Assembly: GCA_020161935.1 (NCBI GenBank)
Contig: JAIUNI010000001.1
Coordinates: forward strand, 1,240,001 to 1,304,000
Length of the DNA stretch: 64,000 nt
DNA from: Chloroflexota bacterium
GTDB taxonomy: Bacteria > Chloroflexota > Anaerolineae > Aggregatilineales > Phototrophicaceae
Direction: 5' to 3'
Below the pieces are notes generated by a model. That model worked only from the letters and a program-made list of their open reading frames with translations, had not been told where the DNA came from and did not search any database. The position numbers and the translations under genes are program-made. This document shows, piece after piece, positions 33,171 through 42,288 of this stretch. Numbering within the stretch: position 1 is the stretch's first letter; each line of letters opens with the position of its first letter.

Positions 33171-33347
33171 GGCTGAACCCCTGCCGAATTGATTGCCAGC
33201 GTATATTATACATTATACGATGGCAATCACGCGATATCAACTCCTTAAAATCGCACCATATTGTTACGGTGTCAGCCGAGTACCGATTAGCCCATTTGTT
33301 TCAGATCAAGTATAATCTTTTATAGTCATATTGCCGAATAATCGGAG

Positions 33348-33576
33348 GTGGGTTTGAACGCTGTCGTCCGCCATAAACTACTCAGTCTTCTCATAGGGCA
33401 GCAGGTTGATCTTGAGCCATATGGCATCCCGTACATCGTGCAACGACTAAGCATATGGGTCTATCGCCTTGCCCCGCATGATCGGGAGGCCAAGTATCAC
33501 CGTATCCGCTGCAAAACCCCAAGACCTGCATCACCAAAATCGCTCAAGCCCTCAATCTACCTGTGCCGGAGTAAAG
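33348..33576 (+). pseudogene. Possible broken HTH regulator gene
   Basis: In the 410-bp space before the SIR2 gene, pieces resembling an XRE protein appear in different frames: a first part from 33348 (RHKLLSLLIGQQVDL), then GRPSITVSAAK, then TKIAQALNLPVPE ending at a TAA. The last piece is typical of the HTH_3 end. Joining them needs frameshifts, so this would be a decayed regulator of the operon behind it. A GTTACGGTGTC near-copy of the island palindrome lies at 33263-33273. The rest of the space is empty. Confidence 0.3.
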
Positions 33577-33582
33577 ATCAAC

Positions 33583-35409
33583 ATGGATGACAAAATACTT
33601 CGGGTCGCATCCGAAGTTTACAGCGCCCCTAAAGTCTATGCCCTGCTATTAGGGTCAGGTATCTCGCGGTCGGCTGGCATACCAACAGGTCAGCAACTTA
33701 TGGATGATCTGATTCGGAGGATAGCCTATCTCCACAAAGAAACGATCAATGAACAACCTGCCGAATGGTATGAGCGCCATTACAACAAAAAGCCAACTTA
33801 TGGAGGGGTACTTCAGCTTTTAGGACGCAATCAAGCTGATCGCAGCAACCTGCTTCGTCCGTACTTTGAGCGCCAATCAGATGATGAAGTTGAAGTTAAA
33901 GCACCAACCCGCGCCCATCATGCTATTGCTCGGCTCATCAAAGAGGGCTATATCCAAGTCGTCGTCACGACCAATTTTGATCGGTTGTTGGAACAAGCGT
34001 TAGAGGCTCAGGGGATTTCTCCATACGTCATACGAACACCACAGGATGCTGCCAATTCCGTGCCACTCCAAAATTTGCCTGTGACCATTATTAAACTGCA
34101 TGGGGATTATCAGGACATCGGCATTCTTAATACGGCAGAGGAGCTTAACGCATATGACCCTGACATTAATAAGTTGCTAGATAAAGTGTTGAGTGAGTGG
34201 GGTTTAATCATTTGCGGTTGGTCGGCTGAGAGCGATACGGCTCTGCAAGCAGCATTTTCTCATGCGCTCAAAAGTCCTTACTCTACCCACTGGATTACCT
34301 ATCAGGGGGATATGAAGCCGGAAGCTATAGCCATTAAGGATGATCGCGGAGCAGAACAAATTAACACAATGGGGGCAGACACATTCTTTGACGAATTGGA
34401 GCAGAACGTTATGGCACTTAAATCACTTGATTCAATCCGTGAGTTATCGCCTCTGGTTGCGGCTGAACGAGTTAGACGGCTGTTGTCCATCCTAAATGGA
34501 ACGATTGACTTAGAGACTTGGCTCAACGCTGAATTAGAGCAAGCCTACCAAACGTTTTCTAGCCCTGAATTTACTGAGCAAATCCATTCATCCTGTAAGG
34601 ATTGGCGTGATGTTGAAACATGCGTGGCAACAGTAATGAAGCTGTATTTTGCGGTTTTAGAAACCCCGCTTCATATGGTCGTAACACTTTGCTGGCATGG
34701 AAAAGGTGAATTACACTCGGTACTATCCCATACTTTGAGTCGTTGGATGGAACTACCGAACGGAAAACAGTCATCTCAACAACGGTTCGCATATGGGCGT
34801 TTGCCCATCTTGCTCTTAATTTATGCGGTTGGAATTGCCACAGTTGAGCGAGCAGGCTGGCAATATCTACAATCAATTTTCGTTGACCCATTTCTGCCTA
34901 AGCAAAATCGCCAGCAGCCTACTAACATATTGGTTAAAATCTTTGAAGAGACTTTCGGTGGGTACATGGTTGATAATGAGTATCTTTCGTTAGGAGACCC
35001 ATTGCATACCCTCTTGCGTCCTGTTTTCCAAAGCTACCTCCAATCTAATGATCGTTTTAATCGGGTTTTTGACCTGTTTGAGTTGGTTTTGAATTTGGCG
35101 TACCTAGCATTCCCTTTCGGAAAGGGTAGAAAAGAATGGATACCCAATCACTCAAATCCAATGGAGTCTCGGTCATGGGACTACCTAATCCAATATTTGG
35201 AGGAAGCTGGGGCAATTGGGAACGAGTGGGGGTTACTCAAAATCAAACCGTTTGATGATGATGAGCTAGATTTTGAAGGGTTGCTACAGCTATATGTTGA
35301 CGCACTTGAGTTCAAAAAGAAGTATTATCGCCAAGTAGACTACCCATCTGACTTAGTGGAAGCCTACAATCGGCGAAACTCTGATCGTATCCATTCTTTT
35401 TCGGGTTAA
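33583..35409 (+). CDS. SIR2-domain protein (608 aa)
   Basis: The NAD-binding signature GSGISRSAG is at residues 24-32, TTNFD at 129-133 and KLHGD at 171-175, where N131 and H173 fit the catalytic pair of SIR2-family NADases. The remaining 400 residues are helical and unassigned. SIR2 proteins in defence systems kill or arrest the infected cell by removing NAD. The ATG at 33583 has GGAG upstream; the longer frame is not needed. It is followed after 15 bp by a nuclease gene and then a HicB-like gene, all rightward. Confidence 0.8.
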   Translation: MDDKILRVASEVYSAPKVYALLLGSGISRSAGIPTGQQLMDDLIRRIAYLHKETINEQPAEWYERHYNKKPTYGGVLQLLGRNQADRSNLLRPYFERQSDDEVEVKAPTRAHHAIARLIKEGYIQVVVTTNFDRLLEQALEAQGISPYVIRTPQDAANSVPLQNLPVTIIKLHGDYQDIGILNTAEELNAYDPDINKLLDKVLSEWGLIICGWSAESDTALQAAFSHALKSPYSTHWITYQGDMKPEAIAIKDDRGAEQINTMGADTFFDELEQNVMALKSLDSIRELSPLVAAERVRRLLSILNGTIDLETWLNAELEQAYQTFSSPEFTEQIHSSCKDWRDVETCVATVMKLYFAVLETPLHMVVTLCWHGKGELHSVLSHTLSRWMELPNGKQSSQQRFAYGRLPILLLIYAVGIATVERAGWQYLQSIFVDPFLPKQNRQQPTNILVKIFEETFGGYMVDNEYLSLGDPLHTLLRPVFQSYLQSNDRFNRVFDLFELVLNLAYLAFPFGKGRKEWIPNHSNPMESRSWDYLIQYLEEAGAIGNEWGLLKIKPFDDDELDFEGLLQLYVDALEFKKKYYRQVDYPSDLVEAYNRRNSDRIHSFSG

Positions 35410-35424
35410 TGGATATCAGTTACT

Positions 35425-36510
35425 ATGAAACTAACCTTTACCTTTGCCGACTCAACTGACCCCATCCATCTCAAAAAGTACAGCTACTCATCCAGCATTG
35501 AGTTTCCCGACGAAGCGCTCCAACTGCCCGATTGTCGGGAACGGGTGCTGAAACTGTGTGAACTGGTTGGCAAGCTAACGACTGTGGTTTTGGTAGTGTC
35601 ATGCAGCAAACTTGGCCTGCGGGACTTCCCGATTAAGACCATAAAGGAAAGCATCTACTCCACGCGCCACCTTTGGCACACCATTGTCCTGCGTCTTGAG
35701 CGCGATAGCCGCCTGCGGGATAATCGGCATGACCTGAAAATCATGTCGCCCATCCAATCTCCATTTCCCCACTATCCGTCTTCAAAACGGGGACGCAAAC
35801 CTTCGCTAACCCGCGAACTGAGGAGACATGATCGCCTGAAACAGATATCGCCTCAAGAGCAAGCCTATTTGGATATTATTGAAGCACTGGGAGCAGCCTA
35901 TGCGGGGTTGCTCAACGGCAGTCTGCCTGCTGACACGGATAAGGGCAGTCAATGGCAGTTCAGTGGTTTTCATCCCGACTGGAAAGACCCAACACTCATT
36001 AACCGCTTCAACAAACGGGCCACAGAAGAACGTCGGCAATCTAGACTCGCTGCTAAAGCGCAGGAACGGATGCAAAAACAGCAGGAATTGAGCAAGGCCA
36101 GCCCTCCCGCCGTTTCAAGTGCTTATGAGCCTAAAACAGGCGCAGGACGGCGTGTTGGGGCTGTTCCTGGTGTTTTTAAGGGTATTCAGTTCCGATCACA
36201 GCTTGAAATCCGATTTGTCACCCAGTTGGAGGAAATGGGCATCCGATGGGTCTATGAGCCGGAGCGCTTGAGCGATGGCAATTATCTTGTGGATTTCTAC
36301 CTGCCTGATCTCAAAATATGGGTGGAGGTGAAGGGACGATTTGAACCCCGTGACAACTTCCTGCTCAAAGATGTGGCTGCTTACTTGAAGCGGGAGCGAA
36401 ACGAACGGCTCTATGCCTTTTCAGCTTCTAAAGCCTATGCTATCAACTCACGCAGCTTCAACGAGATTAACCATAAGCTGTTTTGGTCAAAAATCAGCAG
36501 TGGCTCGTAA
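35425..36510 (+). CDS. PD-(D/E)XK nuclease-like protein (361 aa)
   Basis: The C-terminal part (about 248-345) begins FKGIQFRSQLEIRFVTQLEE and continues to YLVDFYLPDLKIWVEVKGRF. E261, D290 and EVK at 301-303 make a complete PD-(D/E)XK site of the TnsA/homing type. The N-terminal half is basic and unassigned, perhaps DNA-binding. No TnsB or TnsC is nearby. Its position directly after the SIR2 gene implies a joint function, for example a sensor or second effector. The nuclease fold is fairly sure; its target is unknown. Confidence 0.65.
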   Translation: MKLTFTFADSTDPIHLKKYSYSSSIEFPDEALQLPDCRERVLKLCELVGKLTTVVLVVSCSKLGLRDFPIKTIKESIYSTRHLWHTIVLRLERDSRLRDNRHDLKIMSPIQSPFPHYPSSKRGRKPSLTRELRRHDRLKQISPQEQAYLDIIEALGAAYAGLLNGSLPADTDKGSQWQFSGFHPDWKDPTLINRFNKRATEERRQSRLAAKAQERMQKQQELSKASPPAVSSAYEPKTGAGRRVGAVPGVFKGIQFRSQLEIRFVTQLEEMGIRWVYEPERLSDGNYLVDFYLPDLKIWVEVKGRFEPRDNFLLKDVAAYLKRERNERLYAFSASKAYAINSRSFNEINHKLFWSKISSGS

Positions 36511-36526
36511 CCCGTAGGAGCAAGCG

Positions 36527-36823
36527 ATGTCCAAGAAGAAACAGTCCAAAACTTCCAAGATTAAAGTTGACCAGAAACAGGTTGACTACTATTTGTCCCT
36601 GCCCTACACCATATTGTTAAGCCCTCTGTTGGAGGATGATGGCGGGGGCTTCGCAGTAGGCATCCCTGAATTGGAAGGCTGCCACAGCTATGGGAAAACA
36701 CCCAATAAAGCCGTTAAACAAATCAAAAAGTCTATGGCAGTGTGGATTGCGGGGTCGTTGAAGTTAGGGGACGAAATCCCGCTGCCCAATAACCTATATA
36801 CCGAAACAACAGAAGCACCTTAG
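36527..36823 (+). CDS. HicB-like protein without a HicA partner (98 aa)
   Basis: Residues 25-85 (YTILLSPLLEDDGGGFAVGIPELEGCHSYGKT and the following helix) are the degenerate RNase H fold of HicB antitoxins. No HicA-like small RNA-binding protein is next to it. It follows the nuclease gene by 16 bp with AGGAGC before its ATG, so it belongs to the SIR2 operon. It might restrain the nuclease or the SIR2 protein, or be a regulator. Confidence 0.7.
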   Translation: MSKKKQSKTSKIKVDQKQVDYYLSLPYTILLSPLLEDDGGGFAVGIPELEGCHSYGKTPNKAVKQIKKSMAVWIAGSLKLGDEIPLPNNLYTETTEAP

Positions 36824-36878
36824 CCCACTCTTCATGCGATAGGGAGGATTCTATCTATAGCTCCTCCCCCATCTCCAA

Positions 36879-37418
36879 TTATGAGGCTGGTGCAGGTGGC
36901 GTTTCATTGCCCTCAGCCACACATCTATCTAATCCGGCTTTGTCCGCACCATAAATGATGCTGCAAATCATGGTCTGATGTTGACTAAGGCACAGCGTCA
37001 TAAAGTCGTATGTGCCGCCCCGATTGCTACACGTCTCAAAGTCTTTAGCAGCCTGCTGACAGGCAGACCGTTTGAAGCCGTCCATGTAGAATGCTGCATC
37101 GCAGTTTTGGGTCATGCCTGCCGACATTTCGGCTGCCGATTGGCTGACCGCTTGTCGCTGCGAGTTTCCCGTGAGCGCCGTAAGAACCGCCAGCAGGATG
37201 CAGGTCGTGGGGATAGCCAATACCGCTAAAAGCAGCACTTTCTTCGGTGTCCACTTGCGCTTGGGCTGAATGGGCTGTGCTGCGGAAGCGATAGTGTTGA
37301 GTTTCGCCTCCCACTGCCGCGCTGTCGGATGGTCAATCGTCTTGAGTATGGCTCTGGCCTCAGCATACTGCTTGGCTTGAATCAGTTCTTTGACCGCCTC
37401 AAATTTGGCTTTTGACAT
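36879..37418 (-). CDS. Membrane protein with helical N-terminus and Cys-rich exterior (179 aa)
   Basis: Residues 1-45 (EARAILKTIDHPTARQWEAKL) match the same segment in the neighbouring 37455-37748 gene. One hydrophobic helix lies at about 60-84. Six cysteines follow in the outer part, suggesting disulfides. No family is recognised. A palindromic operator-like site lies just upstream. Confidence 0.55.
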   Translation of the reverse strand: MSKAKFEAVKELIQAKQYAEARAILKTIDHPTARQWEAKLNTIASAAQPIQPKRKWTPKKVLLLAVLAIPTTCILLAVLTALTGNSQRQAVSQSAAEMSAGMTQNCDAAFYMDGFKRSACQQAAKDFETCSNRGGTYDFMTLCLSQHQTMICSIIYGADKAGLDRCVAEGNETPPAPAS

Positions 37419-37436
37419 TTCCCCTACCGATCTGTT

Positions 37437-37455
37437 GACACGGTGACACCGTATC
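37437..37455. promoter_or_regulatory. Overlapping near-copies of the island palindrome
   Basis: GACACGGTGAC at 37437-37447 and GACACCGTATC at 37445-37455 each differ by one base from GACAC(C/G)GTGTC and share three bases. They stand just upstream of the gene ending at 36879. Confidence 0.4.
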
Positions 37456-37748
37456 TACCGATTTATTAAATCCTGTAAGCCTTGATGTGCCATTTGACGT
37501 TGCTGCATCAGGGCAAGGACGAACAGGCCGATGATAAGCAACCCGATCACCAGTAGCACGGTCTGCAACCGTGTAGGCTTTGTCCTGATCTTGCTTGCAG
37601 GTATCTGCGGCGCAGGAGCGATTACATCCAGCTTATCCAGCCATGTGATGGCAGTTGGATGGTCAATCGTTTTCAAGAGCGCTCGTGCTTCGCCGTAGCG
37701 CTTCTCGTCTATCAGTTCTTTGGCAGCATCAAACTTCGCTTTAGACAT
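37455..37748 (-). CDS. Small membrane protein (97 aa)
   Basis: The N-terminal 45 residues are close to those of the 36879-37418 product (ILKTIDHPTA versus LLKTIDHPTA). A basic stretch and one helix (TVLLVIGLLIIGLFVLALM) follow. The two genes probably arose by duplication. Function unknown. Confidence 0.55.
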   Translation of the reverse strand: MSKAKFDAAKELIDEKRYGEARALLKTIDHPTAITWLDKLDVIAPAPQIPASKIRTKPTRLQTVLLVIGLLIIGLFVLALMQQRQMAHQGLQDLINR

Positions 37749-37766
37749 ATATCCTCTGCTGTGTGG

Positions 37767-38069
37767 TTAAGGACGTGTGTGGTTATTCGTTAGGTTGGAA
37801 TCACCCTTCAGCTTCCTGATCTCATCTCGCACTTCGCTCATCATCTCTATTAAGAAAAGGGTCTGGATACGCTCCCAAGTGAAATGGCGCTCAAACATCT
37901 TCTTTATCCGATTGAGTAAGCGCCATTGAAGGGGGTAGTCATCACCTGCTACAGCTTGAATGAGGAATAGGATTTCATCAGCGATGGGTTGGGCGATGAA
38001 CTCCGAGTCATTCATCACATCAACGCAATCTGGGGGCAGCTTTACATTCTGGGGTGTGGCATATGACAT
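37767..38069 (-). CDS. Hypothetical helical protein (100 aa)
   Basis: Soluble, helical and charged. No motif is recognised. It lies in a short run of leftward genes of unknown role downstream of the SIR2 operon. Ribosome-binding sequence GGAGAAA precedes the start. Confidence 0.5.
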   Translation of the reverse strand: MSYATPQNVKLPPDCVDVMNDSEFIAQPIADEILFLIQAVAGDDYPLQWRLLNRIKKMFERHFTWERIQTLFLIEMMSEVRDEIRKLKGDSNLTNNHTRP

Positions 38070-38080
38070 CGTGTTTCTCC

Positions 38081-38431
38081 TTATTCCGCGTCCATCGGCG
38101 GCAGCGAATGACGAACGGCATAGGCTAAGGAACTGTATTCTAGGATGAACTCACAATCGTCAGTGACTTCTTGGTAAACCCACTCTGTCATGATTACCAT
38201 CCATATTTGCATCCACGTATAGCCTTGCAGCGCATAATCAATGACATTGGCTATATGGATGCTCCGCCCATACGGATTGGTCTCCCGCATTTGGATAACT
38301 GTGAGCGCTATCGCCGCATCCAAACGGCTGAATGTCGGGCATTTTTGAGCCAGTTCATCCACTGTCGGGAGTGGTGGCGCAGGTGGCAAATCATCGTCGT
38401 GGTCATGGGGAGAGACAGTTGGGTTAATCAT
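38081..38431 (-). CDS. Hypothetical protein (116 aa)
   Basis: The N-terminal 30 residues are Asp/Pro-rich; the rest is helical with tryptophans. It resembles in composition the 100-residue neighbour and may be a partner. No family is recognised. AGGAG lies just before the ATG. Confidence 0.5.
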   Translation of the reverse strand: MINPTVSPHDHDDDLPPAPPLPTVDELAQKCPTFSRLDAAIALTVIQMRETNPYGRSIHIANVIDYALQGYTWMQIWMVIMTEWVYQEVTDDCEFILEYSSLAYAVRHSLPPMDAE

Positions 38432-38641
38432 CGCAGACTCCTTTTTGTATTGCTAAATAAGCGAAATCAGGCTTATCCGCGCCACTCCGATGCAAGGCTA
38501 CGATGATTTATGTGGCAGCTACTATGGGTTCGGCAGTTTACCGAAGTAAAACAATGCCAATATTGTTAAAGACGAATAAACATTCTAGCGTGGGCTTCCT
38601 ACAATTGCAATATTCCCATAGTATTTATTGGATATTGGCAA

Positions 38642-38977
38642 TTGGACTCAACCGACTTAGGACTACGAATTAAAACGCGGCGAGAAGCCTTACGGATGAC
38701 CCAAGAAACACTGGCTGATCGTACCGAACGCGACCAACGATCAATCTCTGAATATGAGGCGGGGAAAAGACGTTTATCGGCTGTGGATTTACCCGTATTT
38801 GCAAAGGCTTTGGAGGTTTCGGTTCTCTATTTCTTTGAAACGGCTATGACCGATCACGATTTTGATGCTGCGTTGTTAGAACACTTCAGTCGCCTGCCTA
38901 CTTCACAGGCAAAAGAAACCGCAATTCAACTCGTGAAATTGTATAGTGAATCAATAAAGTCGCATTATTCTGGCTGA
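38642..38977 (+). CDS. XRE-family regulator (111 aa)
   Basis: The HTH (LGLRIKTRREALRMTQETLADR...RSISEYEAGKRR) is followed by VSVLYFFETAMTDHDFDAAL, a layout shared with the XRE protein at 21660-22040. The start is a TTG without a clear ribosome site, so the exact N-terminus is uncertain. It points towards the mutasome operon, which is on the other strand. Confidence 0.65.
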   Translation: MDSTDLGLRIKTRREALRMTQETLADRTERDQRSISEYEAGKRRLSAVDLPVFAKALEVSVLYFFETAMTDHDFDAALLEHFSRLPTSQAKETAIQLVKLYSESIKSHYSG

Positions 38978-38998
38978 GTATTTGGAACAAATGGCAAA

Positions 38999-41900
38999 TC
39001 ACAAAGTTAGTGCTGGTAGATTACCCGCTTGCTCACACAGAACATTGGTTACATCCCCTTCACGTTGTAACTTCCCCTTCACCCACAGCAACGGCGCATG
39101 ACGCAGCACTTGCTTGAACTGCTTGTACACACTCGGACGCACAATCACATTTATCATGCCGTCTTTATCCTCTAACGTGATGAAATGGAAACCCTTCGCC
39201 GTAGGTGGTGCTTGGTGCATCACCGTCGCCCCTGCAACCCGCACGAAGTTTCCATCTGACTGCATGTTAATGGCTTGGCTGCCCAACATGCGTCGCTTTC
39301 GCATCCAATCCAGATAGAAGCTCATGATGTGTTCTCCGGTCGTGAGACCCATGATATCGGTTTCAAGCATGAGGCGTTCAACCTGCGAAAGCGGCGCTAA
39401 CCGGACTTCGCTCTCTGGGAAAATCAATCCAAAGCCCCCATCATAATTACCGATTTGCCCCAGCTCCAAGATGAGTTTCCGACGATCTATCCCCCACTCG
39501 TCAAATGCGCCCACCGCAATCAAGTTTTCAGTGATCCGGCGCGGTAACTTCACCCGTTTACAGAAATCAGCCAGATCACGAAAAGCACCATTACGCTGTG
39601 CTGCCTCAATCTTGGCAATTGCCTTGTCGCCCATTCCAGTGACATAACGAAAGCCAATCCGTACCGCATTATCTTCAACCCGACAATTTCCGGCGCTCTG
39701 ATGCACATCAACCCGCTTAATCGGGATGCCGTGCCGCCGTAAATCGTTCGCAATGACCGCAGGTGTCCAAAAGCCCATAGGCTGATTATTGAGTAACGCT
39801 GCACCAAGTTGGGCAGGCCAATAATGCTTGAGCCATGCACTCTGGTATACCAACAACGCAAAAGCTGCTGCATGGCTCTTCGGGAACGAGTAACCACCAA
39901 AAGACTTTAAGCTCTCAAAGACCTGCTCGGCAATCTCAACAGGCACATCTTTTTGTCCTGTACCCTCCATGAACGTCTCTCGTAACTTCTCCACATCCTT
40001 ATCAGGTCGCTTCCCCCCTAATGCTCGTCTCAGCAATTCACCTTGTCCTGCTGTAAATCCTGCCAGATCACGGGCGACCTTAATCACCTGTTCCTGAAAC
40101 AGGATAATTCCCAATGTTTCTTCAAGCGCGGACTCTAGCACTGGATGAGGGTAGCTCACCATTTCTACCCCCGCACGACGGCGTAAATAAGGGTGAACCA
40201 TATTCCCCTGCACCGGGCCGGGGCGGATCAATGAAATGCTCACAATCAAGTCGTTGTATAACTGCGGCTTCAAACGCGGCAGTGTTTGGGCTTGAGCGCG
40301 GCTCTCAACTTGGAATACGCCGATGGTATCCCCTTTCGCCATCATCTGGAAAAGGTTTGGATCATCAAAGGACAACTGTGACAGTGCAGGTGGCGTTCCA
40401 GTCTTTTGACCGACAAGCGTAATGGCTTCACCGATTGCCGACAACATCCGCAGCCCCAACAAGTCAATTTTAACGATCCCCGCCGTCTCCAACATATCCT
40501 TGTCCCACTGCACCACGACCCGATCCTGCATGGTGGCAGGCTCAGTTGGAAGTCGTTGATAGAGTGGAGTACCTGTAATCACCATCCCTCCGTTATGGAT
40601 ACCTAAGTGTCGGGGTAAATCCCGTATTTGCTCACATAGGTTCGCAAGCTGCGCCATTTGCGGTGATGTGACCGGGATCATTTCGTCCCGATCACTGGCT
40701 AACGCTGCGCCGTCTAAAAGGTTTTGTGGGATACCTAGTGCCTTACCTACATCACGGATTGCCAAGCGCCGTTTGTAGGTGATAAAGGTGGCAGCCATTG
40801 CCGTATGCGCCGCACCATACTTCCTGTAGACATATTGGATGACTTCTTCACGGCGGTTGGCTTGGAAGTCAATGTCAATATCAGGGACACTGACCCGTTC
40901 TTCCGATAAAAATCGTTCAAAGACAAGGTTATGGCTCAGGGGATCAACCGGACTGACCTTCAACAGAAACGAAACCAGTGAGTTTGCGGCTGATCCCCGT
41001 CCCTGACACAAAATGCCATTCTCACGGGCGAACCGCACGATATCCGCCACGATCAAGAAGTAGTTGGACAACCCACTTTGCTCAATCACCCGTAATTCGT
41101 GCTGCATCAAGAGGATTGCCTTCGGCATATCGGGTCGGGTCTGGCTGCCGAGTGCGCTCTCGCACAGGTATCGCAAATGGTCATGCGCGGACTGCTGATC
41201 CTGCGTCGGATACAGGGGTAAATCCTGCAAGCCGTAATGCAGATCAAACTGACAGCGGTCGGCGATAGCAACCGTGTTAGTGATGGCATCGGGTATATCA
41301 GCAAATAACCGAAACATTTCTTGGGGCGATTTCAGGTAATACTGGTCATTCGGCAGCCGCAGGCGGCGGCTGGCCTCTATCGTCGTGGTATGGCGGATGC
41401 AAGTCATGATGTCCTGCAAGGGTTGTTTATCGGGGGTCGCATAATGGACGTTATTGGTCGCCACATAACCAATCTTGAGGTAGTCCGCCAAGAGCGTGAG
41501 GTTACGGATGAAGGTCTGTTCACGGGGAATGAGATGGTTCTGAAGCTCAATCCAGAAATTTCCCTGACCGAACCAGTGCAGGTAACGTTTGGCGATATTT
41601 AACGCATCTTCATAGCGTTTCTGGCGGATGGCGTGACCAATCTCACCCTGCCGATAACCCGACAAGGCAATTAGACCTTGTGTATGCGTTTCCAGTTCGC
41701 TGATGGGTAAGGTAGCATAGCCTTTCTTGGCACGGTGTCGGGCAACTGAAATCAAGTAACAGAGGTTCTGCCAACCCGTTTCCGTCTCAACCAGCAAAGG
41801 AAGGCGATATCCACCTTCAATATTCATCTCCGAACCAATAATCGGCTGGATGCCCGCCTTCTTTGCGGCTTGGATAAACGGGATAACCCCGTAGACGGCA

Positions 41901-42028
41901 GTATCGTCAGTAAGCGCTATCGCCTGAAGGCCAACGTCAACCCCGCGCCGAACTAAGTCTTTGGGGGTATCGGTTGCACGGAGTAGGCTGTAACAGGAAT
42001 GGGTTTTGAGTTCCGCGTAAGGCAGCAT
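38999..42028 (-). CDS. dnaE2: Error-prone DNA polymerase DnaE2
   Basis: This 1009-residue C-family polymerase has a PHP domain at the N-terminus (AELKTHSCYSLLRATDTP), the catalytic PDIDIDF at about 381, and a C-terminal OB fold. It lacks the tau-binding tail of replicative DnaE. With ImuA and ImuB next to it, this is the mutasome polymerase that copies damaged DNA. The ATG overlaps the preceding small gene's stop. Carriage on a tRNA-bounded island is unusual for this usually chromosomal cassette. Confidence 0.9.
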   Translation of the reverse strand: MLPYAELKTHSCYSLLRATDTPKDLVRRGVDVGLQAIALTDDTAVYGVIPFIQAAKKAGIQPIIGSEMNIEGGYRLPLLVETETGWQNLCYLISVARHRAKKGYATLPISELETHTQGLIALSGYRQGEIGHAIRQKRYEDALNIAKRYLHWFGQGNFWIELQNHLIPREQTFIRNLTLLADYLKIGYVATNNVHYATPDKQPLQDIMTCIRHTTTIEASRRLRLPNDQYYLKSPQEMFRLFADIPDAITNTVAIADRCQFDLHYGLQDLPLYPTQDQQSAHDHLRYLCESALGSQTRPDMPKAILLMQHELRVIEQSGLSNYFLIVADIVRFARENGILCQGRGSAANSLVSFLLKVSPVDPLSHNLVFERFLSEERVSVPDIDIDFQANRREEVIQYVYRKYGAAHTAMAATFITYKRRLAIRDVGKALGIPQNLLDGAALASDRDEMIPVTSPQMAQLANLCEQIRDLPRHLGIHNGGMVITGTPLYQRLPTEPATMQDRVVVQWDKDMLETAGIVKIDLLGLRMLSAIGEAITLVGQKTGTPPALSQLSFDDPNLFQMMAKGDTIGVFQVESRAQAQTLPRLKPQLYNDLIVSISLIRPGPVQGNMVHPYLRRRAGVEMVSYPHPVLESALEETLGIILFQEQVIKVARDLAGFTAGQGELLRRALGGKRPDKDVEKLRETFMEGTGQKDVPVEIAEQVFESLKSFGGYSFPKSHAAAFALLVYQSAWLKHYWPAQLGAALLNNQPMGFWTPAVIANDLRRHGIPIKRVDVHQSAGNCRVEDNAVRIGFRYVTGMGDKAIAKIEAAQRNGAFRDLADFCKRVKLPRRITENLIAVGAFDEWGIDRRKLILELGQIGNYDGGFGLIFPESEVRLAPLSQVERLMLETDIMGLTTGEHIMSFYLDWMRKRRMLGSQAINMQSDGNFVRVAGATVMHQAPPTAKGFHFITLEDKDGMINVIVRPSVYKQFKQVLRHAPLLWVKGKLQREGDVTNVLCEQAGNLPALTL

Positions 42029-42288
42029 CAGTCAAAAACCCACTGAATGTACCAGGCTTGGGTCAGGCCGTTCAGAAAAATGATGAGGGCGAGTCCGGTC
42101 TCTGTGACCACCCCATAATAATCCCGCTTTTCCCATTGATCGTCCCACGGATCAGAGACCACCCAATGATCGGTAATTTCGGCGATCATTTGCTTACCCG
42201 AAAACCAATCCCACAGGAGGAGGTACGGATAGCCATCTGCATTGGTTTGCACCATGATGGGATAACCTGATTGCCAGAAATAGGTCAT
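42028..42288 (-). CDS. DUF6504-like small protein of the mutasome operon (86 aa)
   Basis: It is a beta-rich protein with a pattern of W, RDYY and a final WYIQWVFD. That matches the small DUF6504-type proteins often found between imuB and dnaE2 in other phyla. The four-base overlap at both ends places it firmly in the operon. Its role is not known; a link between ImuB and DnaE2 is possible. Family by pattern only. Confidence 0.55.
   Translation of the reverse strand: MTYFWQSGYPIMVQTNADGYPYLLLWDWFSGKQMIAEITDHWVVSDPWDDQWEKRDYYGVVTETGLALIIFLNGLTQAWYIQWVFD

Noticed and set aside
35425..36510. TnsA of a Tn7-like transposon
   Set aside because: The nuclease fold is similar, but no TnsB, TnsC or transposon ends are seen, and the gene is coupled to SIR2 instead.
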